Part shown: positions 41,924 through 50,796 of the stretch, in pieces
Layout of the letters: the number at the start of each line of letters is the position of its first letter
How positions within the stretch are numbered: position 1 is the first letter of the stretch
Assembly: GCF_032925565.1 (NCBI RefSeq)
Contig: NZ_CP136708.1
Coordinates: forward strand, 744,001-808,000
Length of the DNA stretch: 64,000 bases
Direction of reading: 5' to 3'
From: Alteromonas sp. CI.11.F.A3
GTDB lineage: Bacteria > Pseudomonadota > Gammaproteobacteria > Enterobacterales > Alteromonadaceae
Notes under the pieces: generated by a model
Seen by the model: the letters and a program-made list of their open reading frames with translations, nothing else
What the model was told of the DNA's origin: nothing
Databases searched by the model: none
Position numbers and translations under genes: made by a program

Positions 41924-41948
41924 AAACGGGGCATTGCCCCGTTTTTTT
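41924..41948 (+). terminator. rho-independent terminator after the ankyrin gene
   Basis: A 9-bp stem AAACGGGGC/GCCCCGTTT (41924-41932 with 41936-41944), loop ATT, with T7. Confidence 0.9.
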
Positions 41949-42053
41949 ATTTTAGGCATACGTACTGCCAAAGACACCCACCAAACAAGTACTTCCTTAT
42001 AGAAATACAGCCTAAGTAAGGTTGCTATCCAACTTAAAATAATGGATTAAAAG

Positions 42054-42069
42054 TAGGGGCAACTCCCTA
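42054..42069. promoter_or_regulatory. palindromic TAGGGG-N4-TCCCTA motif
   Basis: The sequence TAGGGG-CAAC-TCCCTA lies 126 nt before the PEP-CTERM-like start codon. The same pattern is found before both S8 protease genes (42891-42906 and 54338-54353). A candidate operator. Confidence 0.5.
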
Positions 42070-42098
42070 TGGCTGGAGCTAAGTGATGATTAGATACT

Positions 42099-42135
42099 AA
42101 GTATTAGGAGATAAGCCTAATAATACTTATCTCCT
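42099..42135 (+). promoter_or_regulatory. overlapping alternative hairpins
   Basis: Three perfect and mutually exclusive pairings fall in 37 nt: AAGTATTA (42099-42106) with TAATACTT (42121-42128), TATTAGG (42102-42108) with CCTAATA (42116-42122), and AGGAGATAAG (42106-42115) with CTTATCTCCT (42126-42135). An attenuator-like or switch-like RNA is possible. It lies 60 nt before the start at 42196. Confidence 0.4.
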
Positions 42136-42195
42136 CAAAAAAATGTAGAAATAGAACAACTGAAATAAGCCCTAAATTTATAAGTTGGAAACCTT

Positions 42196-42729
42196 ATGAA
42201 AATATTCATTACGCTGCTCACGCTTACTATCGCCTCTCCGACATGGGGAGCGCTAATCACGTTTGACTTCAATCGGCTTACGCTATCCTCTAGCACATCA
42301 CAGGCTACGGTAACGGGATCTATTACGTTTGATGACACCATGTCAGATTTTAGTGCCTACACGTGGGAAAGCTTTGGTTTTAACTTCGAGTTCGATGGCG
42401 ATACTTTCTTACTTGACGAAGATCATATTAGCGATATTGAAATTGTAGACTTGGAAGACCTTATATTCGGAGACGATTCCAGTAGTGGGTATGAAGGCTT
42501 TGTTTTCTCATTTTTCGATGGAAATTATACATTGGCAACAGGGCAAGGCGGTATGGGAGCAGAAGAAACCTGCTTTTTTACTGACACGGATACCTTATGC
42601 GCAAACGAACTGTTCAGTTTAACAAGAAGCTCATTACAAAATCGCGCAGTATCGGTCAGTGAACCACCTTTGCATATGTTTGTTCCACTATTATTAATGG
42701 TGCTATTCGCCAGAAAAAGAAAAATATAA
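42196..42729 (+). CDS. exported acidic protein with a PEP-CTERM-like tail
   Basis: A 177-residue protein. Signal peptide 'IFITLLTLTIASPTWG'. The mature part is very acidic (for example 'DEDHISDIEIVDLEDLIFGDD') and beta-rich. The C-terminus reads 'SVSEPPLHMFVPLLLMVLFARKRKI': a short EPP motif, a hydrophobic span and a basic tail, as in PEP-CTERM/exosortase substrates (VPEP-type), though not the exact consensus. It may be sorted and cleaved at the outer surface or simply anchored. I do not recognise the body domain. A terminator follows. Confidence 0.7.
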   Translation: MKIFITLLTLTIASPTWGALITFDFNRLTLSSSTSQATVTGSITFDDTMSDFSAYTWESFGFNFEFDGDTFLLDEDHISDIEIVDLEDLIFGDDSSSGYEGFVFSFFDGNYTLATGQGGMGAEETCFFTDTDTLCANELFSLTRSSLQNRAVSVSEPPLHMFVPLLLMVLFARKRKI

Positions 42730-42814
42730 TAAAAGCGTTGGGCGAAAAATGGCCCTAAAGCGCAGCAATTTGTTCCCGCCAATTTACTTGTTTCTCGTAA
42801 GTTGGTGCCTCCGC

Positions 42815-42842
42815 AGCCCCCACATTTTGTGGGGGCTTTTTT
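42815..42842 (+). terminator. rho-independent terminator after the PEP-CTERM-like gene
   Basis: A 10-bp stem AGCCCCCACA/TGTGGGGGCT (42815-42824 with 42828-42837), loop TTT, with T6. Confidence 0.9.
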
Positions 42843-42890
42843 ATGTCCAGTTCAGTGTTTGGCTAGCTGATTTTATTATACTTATGGTTA

Positions 42891-42906
42891 TAGGGGGAAC
42901 CCCCCA
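42891..42906. promoter_or_regulatory. palindromic TAGGGG-N4-CCCCCA motif
   Basis: TAGGGG-GAAC-CCCCCA, 55 nt before the start of protease 1. It matches the motif at 42054 and the one before protease 2. It can also fold as a short G5/C5 hairpin in RNA. Confidence 0.5.
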
Positions 42907-42961
42907 TAGTGTCAGCGCCTCGCTTACGAAATACTCAAAGGGTAAAACAACGAGGTGTACT

Positions 42962-45415
42962 ATGAAAATTTTAAACAAGAAAAACTTATTAGCCGTTGCG
43001 GTAGCGTGCGCTTTACCGGCAAGCATGGTTAACGCAAAAACTTTCGACACAACGCTTGCAGACAAATTGCTAGCGGCGCCATCAGAGCTACAGCAAGTTA
43101 TTGTCACGTTTGAAGGAAATGGCCCCCTTTCATTAGATCAATTAGACGCACTTGACGTACTGGGTATTACATCAGGTGTTAGCCTTAAGAACCTGCCTAT
43201 CGTAGGTATTATGGCCACGAAAGCACAAGTTGACGCATTGTACAGTCGCGATGACGTAGTATCAGTGTGGAACAATGATCCACTTGTACTAGAAAATCAC
43301 GAGTCGACCCAAATAACAGGCGTGCAAGCATTACGAGCAGACCGAGATTTGCGTAATAACGGCATCCCTTACTCAGGCCGCGGCATTGGCGTAGTGGTTA
43401 ACGACTCGGGCGTAGATGGCACCCATTCTGATATCGCTTATCCGGATCACGTAATACAAAACGTACTCGCCCAAGTTAATTTAAATAGTTTTAGTAGTAT
43501 CTTACCCATCTCTTATATCGAAAATGTGCCTAACTCAGATATTGGCGGTGGCCATGGTACTCACGTAGCTGGCACCATTGGTGGTAATGGCGCAAAGAGC
43601 AGTGGCTTACATGCAGGTGTAGCGCCAGGCGCTGATATCATCGGTTACGGTTCGGGTGCTGCACTATTCATATTAGACACCTTAGGTGGTTTCGATTACG
43701 CCCTTACTCACCAGTACGACTACAACATTCGTGTTATTTCTAACTCGTTTGGTAATACAGGTGATGTGGGTACTGATTTTAATCCAGATGATCCAACAAA
43801 TGTCGCGACGAAAGCATTGGCAGATAATGGCATTATTACGGTGTTCTCAGCAGGGAATTCAGGCTCTGGTGAGTCGACAATTACCGGTAACTTTAAAAAG
43901 GCTCCTTGGGTTATCACAGTAGCGGCAGGCGATAAGGAAGGCAATTTGGCCGACTTTAGTTCTCGAGGCGTAGATGGGAAAGGAGGCCAAGTCGTTGTCG
44001 ATGGTGAAGTGTTTACATGGGAAGACCGCCCTACTATTACAGCACCTGGTGTAGACGTTATTTCTGCAAGAGCATCAACATCGAGTTTAGGCGCACTAAG
44101 CGCTACCGATGATGCTGCGATGATAGAGCCCGCCCATTTACCTTTCTATACTGTATCAAGTGGTACTTCAATGGCAGCGCCACACGTATCTGGGATAGTT
44201 GCATTAATGCTAGAAGCTGATCCTAGTTTGCAGTGGGAAGAGGTGAAATCAATTATTCAACAAACTGCTACACCAATGGCGGGCTTGGCTGAATGGGAAG
44301 TCGGTGCGGGTTACGCGAATGCTTATGCCGCCGTGAATGCGATTGTTAACGGCGTTGAAGTATATGGTGATACGTTGAAGCTAGACCGAAAATTTAACGG
44401 TTTTGCCAATGTATCGGAAGGCGAAAGCTTTATTCTGCCAACCACGTATCTTCCTGTTGGTGAGCCTCCGGTAGAAACCTTCGATGTGGGGCCAGACGTG
44501 TCTATGGTATTGGCAAGCGCCACCATTGAAACGGCGACTGCATTTGTATTAGAAGATCCAGCAGGAAACCGATATGGCTCAGGTATTGGTCTGCCGCTTT
44601 TGGGCTCTTCAGTAGGTATTGCAGCGCCTGGTATGGCCGGGCAGTGGAAACTATATAGCAGCGGTATTGGAAGCGTGAGTGGGATATCTGTCGATCCACT
44701 GGGCGTAACTAATGGAGTGGGAATTCCCTCTACTACAGACGTGAATATTCGATTGTTAGAAACCTCAGGTTATGTGGGCATTGACGATGTTGTAGGTCAC
44801 CCTTCACAGTCGTACGTTGAATACGTGATAGCCAATGAATTAATGGATGCCACCACTGATGGTTTTAAGCCGGACGATGCACTTACCCGTGTTGAATTCG
44901 CTGATGTACTTACTCTTAGTAATAGCGTGCGCCAGTCAATTGTTGGTAATACTGCGATGTTTTTTGATGTAGATTCAGCGTTTGCTGGAGCGGTTAACGC
45001 CGTCACGTCAGAAGGGGGCGTGTTGAGCGACCTTACTTTCAGCGAGGGCCCTCTTATGCTTATCGGTGGTAGCGAGCATTTTGGCGCTGCTGATACTGTG
45101 ACTAAAGAAACCATGGCCTATTCTTTAATACAGGCGTTAGGGTTGGAAGCGTCGGCACAATCCTTCGATACGGCTGAAACGCTGGTAGCCATTGTATTTG
45201 ACCAAGCAGTACCTGTTGCCGATAGTGAACTGATTGCGCCTGAAATGCGCGGCTATGTGCAGCAAGCGTTAGCCATGGGGTTAATGCAGGTGCAAGTGGA
45301 AGTAGAGCAGGGGCCATTTGATTTAGAGCCAACGCTGGTGGCTTACTTCAATCCTACTGATGAAGTGACACGCGGAGAAACAGCCTTCGTGGTGACTCAG
45401 GCACATCAGTTGTAA
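42962..45415 (+). CDS. S8 (subtilisin-like) protease with SLH-like C-terminal repeats, paralog 1
   Basis: An 817-residue exported serine protease. Signal peptide 'KNLLAVAVACALPASMVNA'. Then an inhibitor-I9-like prodomain ('LQQVIVTFEGNGPLSLDQL', 'LKNLPIVGIMATKAQVDAL') and the catalytic domain with D148 ('VVVNDSGVDGTH'), H198 ('GGGHGTHVAGTIGG') and S403 ('SSGTSMAAPHVSG'); the oxyanion Asn is in 'VFSAGNSGSGE'. The last 200 residues hold S-layer-homology-like units ('GIDDVVGHPSQSYVEYVIAN', 'PDDALTRVEFADVL', 'GYVQQALAMGLMQ'). A longer frame from 42749 is not translated: ATG 42962 follows GAGG and begins the signal peptide. It is convergent with the regulator gene, only 9 nt apart. Confidence 0.9.
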   Translation: MKILNKKNLLAVAVACALPASMVNAKTFDTTLADKLLAAPSELQQVIVTFEGNGPLSLDQLDALDVLGITSGVSLKNLPIVGIMATKAQVDALYSRDDVVSVWNNDPLVLENHESTQITGVQALRADRDLRNNGIPYSGRGIGVVVNDSGVDGTHSDIAYPDHVIQNVLAQVNLNSFSSILPISYIENVPNSDIGGGHGTHVAGTIGGNGAKSSGLHAGVAPGADIIGYGSGAALFILDTLGGFDYALTHQYDYNIRVISNSFGNTGDVGTDFNPDDPTNVATKALADNGIITVFSAGNSGSGESTITGNFKKAPWVITVAAGDKEGNLADFSSRGVDGKGGQVVVDGEVFTWEDRPTITAPGVDVISARASTSSLGALSATDDAAMIEPAHLPFYTVSSGTSMAAPHVSGIVALMLEADPSLQWEEVKSIIQQTATPMAGLAEWEVGAGYANAYAAVNAIVNGVEVYGDTLKLDRKFNGFANVSEGESFILPTTYLPVGEPPVETFDVGPDVSMVLASATIETATAFVLEDPAGNRYGSGIGLPLLGSSVGIAAPGMAGQWKLYSSGIGSVSGISVDPLGVTNGVGIPSTTDVNIRLLETSGYVGIDDVVGHPSQSYVEYVIANELMDATTDGFKPDDALTRVEFADVLTLSNSVRQSIVGNTAMFFDVDSAFAGAVNAVTSEGGVLSDLTFSEGPLMLIGGSEHFGAADTVTKETMAYSLIQALGLEASAQSFDTAETLVAIVFDQAVPVADSELIAPEMRGYVQQALAMGLMQVQVEVEQGPFDLEPTLVAYFNPTDEVTRGETAFVVTQAHQL

Positions 45416-45424
45416 AAGCAATCG

Positions 45425-46054
45425 CTATTCAAGAAGGCCGGCTTTGCCGGCCATTCTTATTAGTTCGGCTGAACTGCTCAAGTTGAGTTTTTTGTATATA
45501 TTACTTCGGTGATTTTCAGCGGTTTTCAAGCTCATATTCAATAGCTCACCTATTTTTTTGCTGGTATTACCGGCAGCAACCAAAAAGAAGACTTCGCGCT
45601 CACGGCGCGTGAGTACACTCAATGGGCTAACATGTTTTTGAAATTGCTCATCCTCGCAATCACTCACTTTGTCGGGGAAGAACGTTTGCCCTGCTGCTAC
45701 TTTTTTTATGGCATCAACAAGAACATCGCCAGATGACTCTTTTAATACATAACCTTTAGCCCCTGCATCACGCATGGCTTCTACATACTCAATTTCGTTA
45801 TGCATCGACAACACAAGTACTTTGGCATCGCATCGCTGGGAAAGTATTTTGTCAATGGCCACAAGGCCGCTCATTCGAGGCATGGATATATCCATAAGAA
45901 TGACATCGGGTGAGAGTTTAACCACTGCCGATACAAGCTCGACGCCGTCATCACATTCACCAATAACGCTGATGTTATCAGTGGCATTTAACATTTGTGA
46001 TACGCCTTGGCGCATTAATACATGGTCGTCTGCGAGCACTACACGAATTGTCAT
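45425..46054 (-). CDS. NarL/LuxR-family response regulator
   Basis: A 209-residue two-component regulator. The receiver domain (1-120) has 'VVLADDHVLMRQGVSQML', the phosphoacceptor Asp in 'VILMDISMPRMSGL', and the conserved Lys in 'YVLKESSGD'. The HTH domain is at 145-205 ('LTRREREVFFLVAAGNTSKK', 'MSLKTAENHRSNIYKKLNLS'). It overlaps the histidine kinase stop by ATGA, so it is the partner of that kinase. Its last codons encode a GGCCGGC-TTT-GCCGGCC hairpin (45436-45452) facing the convergent protease gene. Confidence 0.92.
   Translation of the reverse strand: MTIRVVLADDHVLMRQGVSQMLNATDNISVIGECDDGVELVSAVVKLSPDVILMDISMPRMSGLVAIDKILSQRCDAKVLVLSMHNEIEYVEAMRDAGAKGYVLKESSGDVLVDAIKKVAAGQTFFPDKVSDCEDEQFQKHVSPLSVLTRREREVFFLVAAGNTSKKIGELLNMSLKTAENHRSNIYKKLNLSSSAELIRMAGKAGLLE
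45436..45452. terminator. hairpin between convergent genes
   Basis: A perfect 7-bp GC-only stem with a TTT loop lies inside the last codons of the regulator gene and just after the protease stop. No strong T-run; it could act as a weak bidirectional terminator. Confidence 0.4.
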
Positions 46055-46740
46055 ACGGGTACCGTTACTGTTGTTCTTGTGCCTTGACCTACAGCCGACG
46101 TTAACACTAATTGTGCGTTGAACGCCTTAGCTCGATCTCGAATACTCGATAAGCCCACACCGGGTTCTACGGTTGTTTTATCAAATCCGTCACCATTGTC
46201 CACAATATCTAAGCGAATAACATTATTATGAAAGGCAAGACTTAGCGTAACTTTGCTCGCGTGGCTGTGTTTTATGGTATTCACCAATGTCTCTTGTGTA
46301 ATGCGAAAGAGTAAAATACTCACATCTTTAGTAATGTCTGCTGGAATATCAATGGTGCACTCATATTCAATATCTTCAGAGGCAAGCAAATTACGACAAA
46401 GCCAGCTTAACGCAGGTTTTAGCCCCAAGTCGTCTAAAATGGTAGGGCTCATCAACCTAGACAGTTGGCGCACATCATTTAACGCCATTTCTGCCAAGCC
46501 ATGCAAATTTTCAAGTTCAGGTGAATCTGCTGACAAGGCCTGCAAGCGTCGAGTAAGCCCTGTTAAAAGCTGACCAATACCATCGTGTAATTCACGGGAT
46601 AGTTTTGCCTTTTCAGACTCTTGTTGCGCCCATAGCCTTTTTGCGAGCTGTTGAAGTGTAGCTTGTTCATCATCAAGTCTGTTTTTAAGCGAGTCTTGAA
46701 GGGCTCGAATTGAGGCGAGCTGCTGCTCAATATCACTCAA
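46051..46740 (-). CDS. sensor histidine kinase (HisKA_3 type), soluble
   Basis: NarX/DesK-type kinase of about 229 residues. A short N-terminal coiled coil ('DIEQQLASIRALQDSLKNRL') leads to the H-box 'LSRELHDGIGQLLTGL' (phosphoacceptor His), then 'DLGLKPALSWLCRNLL', the N-box 'FRITQETLVNTIKHSHAS' and the ATP lid 'IVDNGDGFD', 'GVGLSSIRDRA'. There is no membrane span or sensor domain, so its input must come from elsewhere, possibly the Ser/Thr kinase whose gene it overlaps. The TTG at 46740 straddles the stop of that gene and gives a sensible start; the open frame continues to an ATG at 46851, which would read through the kinase's end. Start uncertain. Confidence 0.85.
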   Translation of the reverse strand: MSDIEQQLASIRALQDSLKNRLDDEQATLQQLAKRLWAQQESEKAKLSRELHDGIGQLLTGLTRRLQALSADSPELENLHGLAEMALNDVRQLSRLMSPTILDDLGLKPALSWLCRNLLASEDIEYECTIDIPADITKDVSILLFRITQETLVNTIKHSHASKVTLSLAFHNNVIRLDIVDNGDGFDKTTVEPGVGLSSIRDRAKAFNAQLVLTSAVGQGTRTTVTVPV

Positions 46741-49700
46741 GGTAGGCCTGCCTATAATCCAATGCCTGCGTTTCCGTGAGCTGCTCAAGCCATTGTGAAC
46801 GCAAGGGTTGTAGTTTAGCTTCGTACTCAGGTAATACTGAGTAGTAAACATGATTGCGCCAGTAGTCTGGATGAACGGCTAATTGTTGCGCTAGGGTCTT
46901 GGCTAGCTCAGTTTTGCCAGCCCTAACTTCAAGATATAGCCAATGCAGATAGGACTGATAATAAGTTGGCTTGATAAGCGTATTAATCGTCTGCATCACT
47001 TCGCTGTTAGATTTAAGGTTCAATCGATGTTGAATATCCAATAAAATTTTAAGTTCTGTCACTACAGGAATATGAGAGGTGTCAAAAGACGGTCTAAAGT
47101 CGGCCGCATTTATTGGTTGTTGCTGATGCTGTAATGCTAATAGTAGCCACTGTATGACAGCATGCTGATCGCGCCTTTCTTTAGCAGCGTCGCTGTCGAT
47201 ATTTGAAAGCACCTCTTTTACACACGGCCAGTTGGCTGTACGAAGACAGACTTCGCCATGCCATAAACTCACCTCAATCAGTGCTCTTGTATCTGAGGCA
47301 CGCTCAGCTAATTGCTTAGCTTGCTCTATTTGGGTAAGGGCTTCACTTAACTTCCCATTACTAAAATGGAAGTAACTAAACAGCAAGTGGTTCACCATTT
47401 TCTCTTGATCGTTTTGCTGACTCAACTTGCTATCAACTTCAGAAAGATAGCGGGTAGCGGCGTTATTATCGCCTTTTACTAAACTTAACTGTGCCAGGTT
47501 CTGATACGTTCGAAGCAGATGAGACTGGTCGTTGTTTCTCTCGAATAAAGTTTTGGCCTGCTGCCAATAAATATCAGCAAGTGACAAGTCGCCAATCAAA
47601 AAATGCATATAAGCCACATTGCTCATGCTTTCTGGTTTTAGTACTTTGTCATCGATTTGAACCCGAATATCTAAGCCACGTTTATAGTGCAATAAGGCTT
47701 TTTCGAACTCACCTTGTTCTTCATAGAGAAAGCCTAACGTATCATTGATGTGGGCTTCTTGTTCTAGATCACCGATATCCATTATTAGTGACAAAGCCTC
47801 TTTTAAGGAAGACTCCGCTAGGTCGACTTTGCGAGTAAGTGATGCTGCAATCGCTAAGTTAGCAAGTGTTTTAGCGCGCTCAGAAGGTTGAGATTCAGCA
47901 TCTCTAAGTGATAGTGCGTCTTGAAAATACGATGCAGCGGTACCGTGTTCTGCAATACGTAAATGAGCGATACCAAAAGCATTAAGTACTAAGCTTTCAC
48001 CTTTCTTGTTTTTAACTTTTCTAAACGCAACTAGCGCTTGAGTGAGGGTTTCACTAATGGCTGTGTCAATGTTTCCCCCCATTATTTGCAAACGCGCAAG
48101 TTCAAACCAAAGTTGGCCATCATTAGGGCGTAATTGCAACGCGGCTTGGTAATCATCCATGGCCAATAGTGGCTGGTTAGCCCACTGATGTATATCGGCA
48201 CGCATGGCTAGTAAGTCGGCTCGATTCGGGTAAAGGCTAATTAGCGCATCAATGGATTGCTGGGCCAACGAAAGGTTATCATCTAATTGCGCCCGAAGTA
48301 GTTCTCCCTGCAAACGCCAATAGTCGCCAATATCAGGTATTGCCATTAAGGTATCGAGAGACTCTCTAGCGACCAAAATATCGTTATTATTTAATGCTAG
48401 TTCAGCGTGAGCTACCCATCCCCCAGGATAATCGGGTGTACTGGTTATCATCGCCTCAATAGCATCGTCCCGGGTCAGAGGCGGCCCCGCCTCCCAGGCA
48501 TCATGTAACGCATTTAAGTAACGCAAGTCTGGGGTGTCTACCTCAGTGTTTAAATGAGAAAATAATGCTTCAACGAGCTTGTCGGCGAAGGCATCTAAAT
48601 CGTCAGCCAAGCTGCTGGTCGTAATAGAATGACTTACTGTAAATATCTGTGTATTGGCTGGCATGCTAAGTACACTGGCGTGAAGTAGATATGACTGACT
48701 GCTAGTAGGGGTTGCATCAAGTAGCAACAGGCTGTCGGTGCCAAGGATTGCGCTGAAATCCACTCTATCATTGTCACTATCCATAGGGGACAGTGCTAAA
48801 TTTCGAATTAGCGTCGAGCTTTCGTTTTCGCCGACAAGCGCAATATCAGGATGAGTTGAAAGAGGGTAACGAAGTAAATCACTAATCGTGCCTAACAGTG
48901 GATAGTTGTTATCGTGAATTATAGCCAGTTGTAGGGTTTTATTGCCGAATCCATCAGGATTAGGTTTCGTATTATTTATAACAACGGTAATGGCGATCGT
49001 CGCTAACACAAGCATAAATATTGTGAATGCGGCTACGAATTTTGACCATGAAACAGGCGTATTAGCTTGGGTCAACGCTTGTGTTAGAGTAGGGCGCTTT
49101 TCTGGAATTTGATGGGTAAGGTTGCTAATAAACTGAGTTTGCTTTCTAAACCACACAGTGTCAGATAACGAAAATGACGACAACGCCACACAACTGAGCA
49201 TATCGTTAAGCACTTTACCGGCACTGTAGGTATCAGAAAATTCCCCTGCCTTTCCTGAGTGAATCACCTCTGGGGCCGAGTACGCTAAATGGCCGCTCGT
49301 TTGCTCGCTATTTTTTTTCAATTGGCCTATGCCGAAATCAATGAGTAATAAATCATCGTCTGCATTAATAAGGATATTGTCGGGCTTTATGTCACCGTGC
49401 TTGATATCGACGCTTTGGCAGGTAGCAATTGCATCAAGTAATTGGTGTGACCATTTTTGATATGTCTTGCGAGAAATAGGGCGTTGAAGGCGCTCGAATA
49501 GTGGCTCACCTTCTATGTACTCCATGGTGAAAAAGGCGTAATAGTCGTCGGCAAATACATCGTGAACACGAATAATATTAGGATGTTGAAGTTGTCGAGC
49601 AATAACAACTTCATTACGAAGAACCTGCATACTGGCTAGGTCGGTAGCGGCACCAGGAATAAGTTTCAGTGCTACATCAACCGCGAGCAACTCATCTTTG

Positions 49701-49867
49701 GCGGCATATACACAGGCCTGAGTACCTGCCCCTAGCTGTTGAATGATGCGAAACCTATCAGCAAGAATGGTTCCACAGGCAAGTCTAGGCCCTGATGGCA
49801 AAGCCTCAGTTTGAAAATGTTCAGGCGTTGAAGGTATATTCCCCGGCCCAGTCAAACGCATCTCCAC
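46733..49867 (-). CDS. membrane Ser/Thr protein kinase with TPR tail
   Basis: A 1044-residue PknB-like kinase. The kinase domain is about residues 38-260: 'IQQLGAGTQACVYAAKD' (Gly loop), K68 in 'VALKLIPG', 'HGDIKPDNILI' (157-167, HGD in place of HRD), DFG at 177-179 and APE at 198-200. One membrane span at 277-297 ('FTIFMLVLATIAITVV'). The outer part is about 740 residues, with many TPR-like units from about 480 ('AELALNNNDILVARESLDTL', 'AKTLANLAIAASLTRKVDLA', 'LLHYKRGLDI'). It probably senses something outside the membrane. GTG 49867 or ATG 49861 starts. It overlaps the histidine kinase gene and follows the FHA-GAF gene by 76 nt. Confidence 0.92.
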   Translation of the reverse strand: MEMRLTGPGNIPSTPEHFQTEALPSGPRLACGTILADRFRIIQQLGAGTQACVYAAKDELLAVDVALKLIPGAATDLASMQVLRNEVVIARQLQHPNIIRVHDVFADDYYAFFTMEYIEGEPLFERLQRPISRKTYQKWSHQLLDAIATCQSVDIKHGDIKPDNILINADDDLLLIDFGIGQLKKNSEQTSGHLAYSAPEVIHSGKAGEFSDTYSAGKVLNDMLSCVALSSFSLSDTVWFRKQTQFISNLTHQIPEKRPTLTQALTQANTPVSWSKFVAAFTIFMLVLATIAITVVINNTKPNPDGFGNKTLQLAIIHDNNYPLLGTISDLLRYPLSTHPDIALVGENESSTLIRNLALSPMDSDNDRVDFSAILGTDSLLLLDATPTSSQSYLLHASVLSMPANTQIFTVSHSITTSSLADDLDAFADKLVEALFSHLNTEVDTPDLRYLNALHDAWEAGPPLTRDDAIEAMITSTPDYPGGWVAHAELALNNNDILVARESLDTLMAIPDIGDYWRLQGELLRAQLDDNLSLAQQSIDALISLYPNRADLLAMRADIHQWANQPLLAMDDYQAALQLRPNDGQLWFELARLQIMGGNIDTAISETLTQALVAFRKVKNKKGESLVLNAFGIAHLRIAEHGTAASYFQDALSLRDAESQPSERAKTLANLAIAASLTRKVDLAESSLKEALSLIMDIGDLEQEAHINDTLGFLYEEQGEFEKALLHYKRGLDIRVQIDDKVLKPESMSNVAYMHFLIGDLSLADIYWQQAKTLFERNNDQSHLLRTYQNLAQLSLVKGDNNAATRYLSEVDSKLSQQNDQEKMVNHLLFSYFHFSNGKLSEALTQIEQAKQLAERASDTRALIEVSLWHGEVCLRTANWPCVKEVLSNIDSDAAKERRDQHAVIQWLLLALQHQQQPINAADFRPSFDTSHIPVVTELKILLDIQHRLNLKSNSEVMQTINTLIKPTYYQSYLHWLYLEVRAGKTELAKTLAQQLAVHPDYWRNHVYYSVLPEYEAKLQPLRSQWLEQLTETQALDYRQAYLE

Positions 49868-49943
49868 ACTACAATTACTACAGCATAGGTATCATCTCGC
49901 GCGCTTTGCTGGGCTTATCGCAACGAGTGAAACCGATATTATT

Positions 49944-50771
49944 CTAATTAATTAAAGAAAGTTTATGCTCTATGGCGTGGAATAACAAACGAAGAGACAA
50001 TAAATTGGCGAGAGACTTGGCAAACTCGATGTCAGTGTCGGTGAAATAGCGTCTTCCTACTAGGGAGTCGGCGTATAAAACGCCTATTGGTTTATCGTCT
50101 ATGCAAACAGGCACACTAATAGCGGCTTGAATACCATTACGAATAATACTTTGTTGCGCGTTCAGCGAGTCATCAGCAACGATGTTGCCTACCGCCAGCA
50201 CCGAATTTGTTTCCATCGTGCGTTGGATAATAGTGCGGCTTCCGGTGAAATTTTCCGCATTCATCCAAGGTTCATAACCTAAACCAAACAATGCTTTATT
50301 TTCCTCATCAAACAAGATGAGCGAGGCGCGCTCGCAAGCTAACGATTGAATTAAACATTCGCGAGCGATATGAACTAACGCACTACTGTCATTACAGTTT
50401 TGAAGTTGGTGTTGATAGCGCTTTAATTGCCGCTCTCGCCATACACGTTGACTATCTAACTGAATGACTTTTTTATGCTCAACCGGTGTAAATTGGCATG
50501 ATATTGGGCCGAAAAACAAATGCTGGGGTTTATTAATGGCAATGTTTTTAACCGGTATACCACCACTGAAACAGCCTGTTGAACTAGTATCGTTTAATTG
50601 CCATAAGCGGTCGTTAGTCGCCTGCAATTTGGCATGCAAGCGAGAGATTTGAGGGTGCGCAATGACAATGTCAGCATTGTGCGCACGACCTATTCGATAC
50701 TGCCTACCCTCAAAAAGTACGTGTTCTGTTACGCTGCCATTAGGTTGAGATACTGCAATTTGCAATGGCAT
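49944..50771 (-). CDS. FHA-GAF domain signalling protein
   Basis: A 275-residue cytoplasmic protein. The FHA domain (about 20-75) has 'YRIGRAHNADIVI', 'ISRLHAKL' and 'LNDTSSTG' with the phosphothreonine-binding Arg, Ser and the TG turn. The GAF domain (about 110-268) runs from 'LVHIARECLIQSLACERASL' to 'AAISVPVCIDDKPIGVLYAD' and 'FTDTDIEFAKSLANLLSLRL'. FHA domains read phosphothreonine, so it is a natural partner of the Ser/Thr kinase downstream. GAF suggests a small ligand or redox input. Confidence 0.88.
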   Translation of the reverse strand: MPLQIAVSQPNGSVTEHVLFEGRQYRIGRAHNADIVIAHPQISRLHAKLQATNDRLWQLNDTSSTGCFSGGIPVKNIAINKPQHLFFGPISCQFTPVEHKKVIQLDSQRVWRERQLKRYQHQLQNCNDSSALVHIARECLIQSLACERASLILFDEENKALFGLGYEPWMNAENFTGSRTIIQRTMETNSVLAVGNIVADDSLNAQQSIIRNGIQAAISVPVCIDDKPIGVLYADSLVGRRYFTDTDIEFAKSLANLLSLRLLFHAIEHKLSLIN

Positions 50772-50796
50772 AACAAGGCTCCGTATAACCTGCGAT

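Larger units (their letters stand above)
41949..42195 (+). other. leader region of the PEP-CTERM-like gene
   Basis: About 247 nt between the catalase terminator and the next start. It holds the TAGGGG-N4-TCCCTA motif (42054-42069) and a 37-nt segment with several alternative hairpins (42099-42135). Both are listed separately. Confidence 0.5.

Noticed and set aside
42889..42909. G5/C5 repeat as a terminator
   Set aside because: There is no T-run, a real terminator lies 50 nt earlier, and the sequence matches the two other TAGGGG motifs.
42749..42961. 71-residue N-terminal extension of protease 1
   Set aside because: It crosses the upstream terminator and the TAGGGG motif; the signal peptide begins at 42962.
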